From Curvibacter gracilis ATCC BAA-807 (lineage in GTDB: Bacteria > Pseudomonadota > Gammaproteobacteria > Burkholderiales > Burkholderiaceae_C), in the NCBI RefSeq assembly GCF_000518645.1, contig NZ_JADZ01000027.1:25226-89225 (forward strand): a stretch of 64,000 nt of DNA, written 5' to 3'. The notes under the pieces were generated by a model. The model worked only from the letters and a program-made list of their open reading frames with translations, made no database searches and was not told the origin of the DNA. Positions 63,381 to 64,000 of this stretch are shown piece after piece (the first letter of the stretch is position 1; every line of letters begins with the position of its first letter). A program made the position numbers and the translations under genes.

Positions 63381-63397
63381 GTAACAAAACTTGTTAC
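63381..63397. promoter_or_regulatory. Inverted repeat upstream of the EAL gene
   Basis: GTAACAA (63381-63387) and TTGTTAC (63391-63397) are perfect 7-base arms with a 3-base spacer, 13 bases upstream of the start at 63368. It could be an operator or a leader hairpin. If translation begins at 63401 the repeat would be coding. Confidence 0.4.
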
Positions 63398-63605
63398 TCA
63401 TGAAACCATCAGTGACCAAAAAATCACGAAGCTGCGTATAAATTCTTGCGGTCGGTCAACAAACGCCACTGACACAACATTGAAGGCCGAGCAAAATCAA
63501 TCCATCCAAATTTCATGGCCCGCGGTTGTCCCTGGACCATCGTCCGCACAGCTTTTGCAGCAATCTTGACGGCACTGAATCTGCCGGGATCGGCGGGCCC
63601 CCAAT

Positions 63606-64000
63606 TCACTCGTGGTGATCGTAGGCCTTGAACCCAGCCATCTTCACCAGCGCATCCTTGCGCGCCGAGTCGTAGTCTGAGACCACCATCTCTTTCACCA
63701 ACTCCGCCAGCGTGATCTTCGGCTTCCAGCCCAGCTTGGCGTGTGCCTTGCTCGGGTCGCCCAGCAGCGTCTCCACCTCGGTAGGCCGGTAGTAACGCGG
63801 GTCCACCCGCACCACCACATCGCCCACCTTGCACTTGGCCTTGTCGCCGCTCACCGCTGCCACCACCGCCACCTCGGCCTCGCCTTCGCCCTCAAAGCGC
63901 AGCGTGATGCCCAGCTCGGCCGCCGCAAACTCCACAAACTGGCGCACGCTGTATTGCACCCCGGTGGCAATCACAAAGTCTTCGGCCTGCTCTTGTTGCA
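63606..64000 (-). CDS. gmd: GDP-mannose 4,6-dehydratase, C-terminal part
   Basis: The last 131 codons of Gmd; the gene runs off the window. [20 protein letters not shown] is the typical sugar-binding loop, followed by [20 protein letters not shown] and [21 protein letters not shown] near the C-terminus. Gmd makes GDP-4-keto-6-deoxymannose, the precursor of fucose and related O-antigen sugars, starting from the GDP-mannose pathway that the phosphomannomutase at 3948-5363 feeds. It lies 237 bases before the EAL gene on the same strand. Confidence 0.93.
   Translation of the reverse strand, partial: QQEQAEDFVIATGVQYSVRQFVEFAAAELGITLRFEGEGEAEVAVVAAVSGDKAKCKVGDVVVRVDPRYYRPTEVETLLGDPSKAHAKLGWKPKITLAELVKEMVVSDYDSARKDALVKMAGFKAYDHHE

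Overview
The window is GC-rich bacterial chromosome with gene content typical of Betaproteobacteria, order Burkholderiales (Comamonadaceae or a close relative such as the Leptothrix/Rubrivivax/Aquabacterium group; inferred from gene families and gene order, not from a marker gene). Pointers are a Bug-type (TctC) solute receptor, an aceE-aceF-lpdA operon whose LpdA carries its own lipoyl domain, the order rhodanese-tolC-waaA, and a MocR-type regulator. Genes are tightly packed, often with ATGA stop/start overlaps. I see no rRNA, tRNA, CRISPR array, insertion sequence or prophage. No gene-free stretch exceeds 300 bases; the largest are 54558-54834, 16145-16394 and 63369-63605.

Region by region. 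1-5.4 kb: tail of an upstream gene, rhodanese, TolC exporter, a type VII MntA/HepT toxin-antitoxin pair, then Kdo transferase WaaA and phosphomannomutase (envelope sugar supply). 5.5-8.6 kb: alkylation repair (Ada/AlkA fusion, Ogt) and an EamA permease. 8.8-18.2 kb: a five-PAS GGDEF-EAL protein, an orphan ModA, VapBC with a very clear operator, propionyl-CoA synthetase, and a GAF/HD-GYP protein behind a perfect FNR-type box. 18.3-23.5 kb: an NlpC/P60 peptidase and a five-gene minus-strand operon (DUF2141, ABC ATPase, FtsX-like permease, LolA-like protein, outer-membrane barrel) that looks like a Lol-related trans-envelope pathway. 23.6-31.1 kb: Bug receptor, MocR regulator, OsmC, GNAT, FMN reductase, EVE protein, LysR regulator divergent from a fatty-acid hydroxylase/sterol-desaturase-like protein, and HigBA.

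31.1-41.5 kb: the pyruvate dehydrogenase operon aceE-aceF-(HslV-like Ntn hydrolase)-lpdA, closed by a strong terminator and divergent from a DctB/FixL-like kinase and FixJ-type regulator. 41.5-50.1 kb: FolD, an M3 oligopeptidase, a glutaredoxin-fold periplasmic protein, a PhnD-like binding protein overlapping a membrane histidine kinase, RpiA and PyrD. 50.1-64 kb: a small exported protein, a DUF1624 membrane protein, a TonB-dependent receptor with a DUF2946-like partner, a YihG-type acyltransferase, a lipoprotein with three PKD domains and a HExxH protease motif, a long-form DapD, a LigB-type dioxygenase, an EAL protein with degenerate GGDEF, and the 3' part of GDP-mannose 4,6-dehydratase.

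The most unusual items are the proteasome/HslV-like hydrolase embedded in the pyruvate dehydrogenase operon, the Lol-like five-gene operon, the binding-protein/kinase pair, and the FNR-type box in front of the HD-GYP gene. Three toxin-antitoxin modules of different types lie within 30 kb. Several assignments rest on motif recognition alone; no searches were run.
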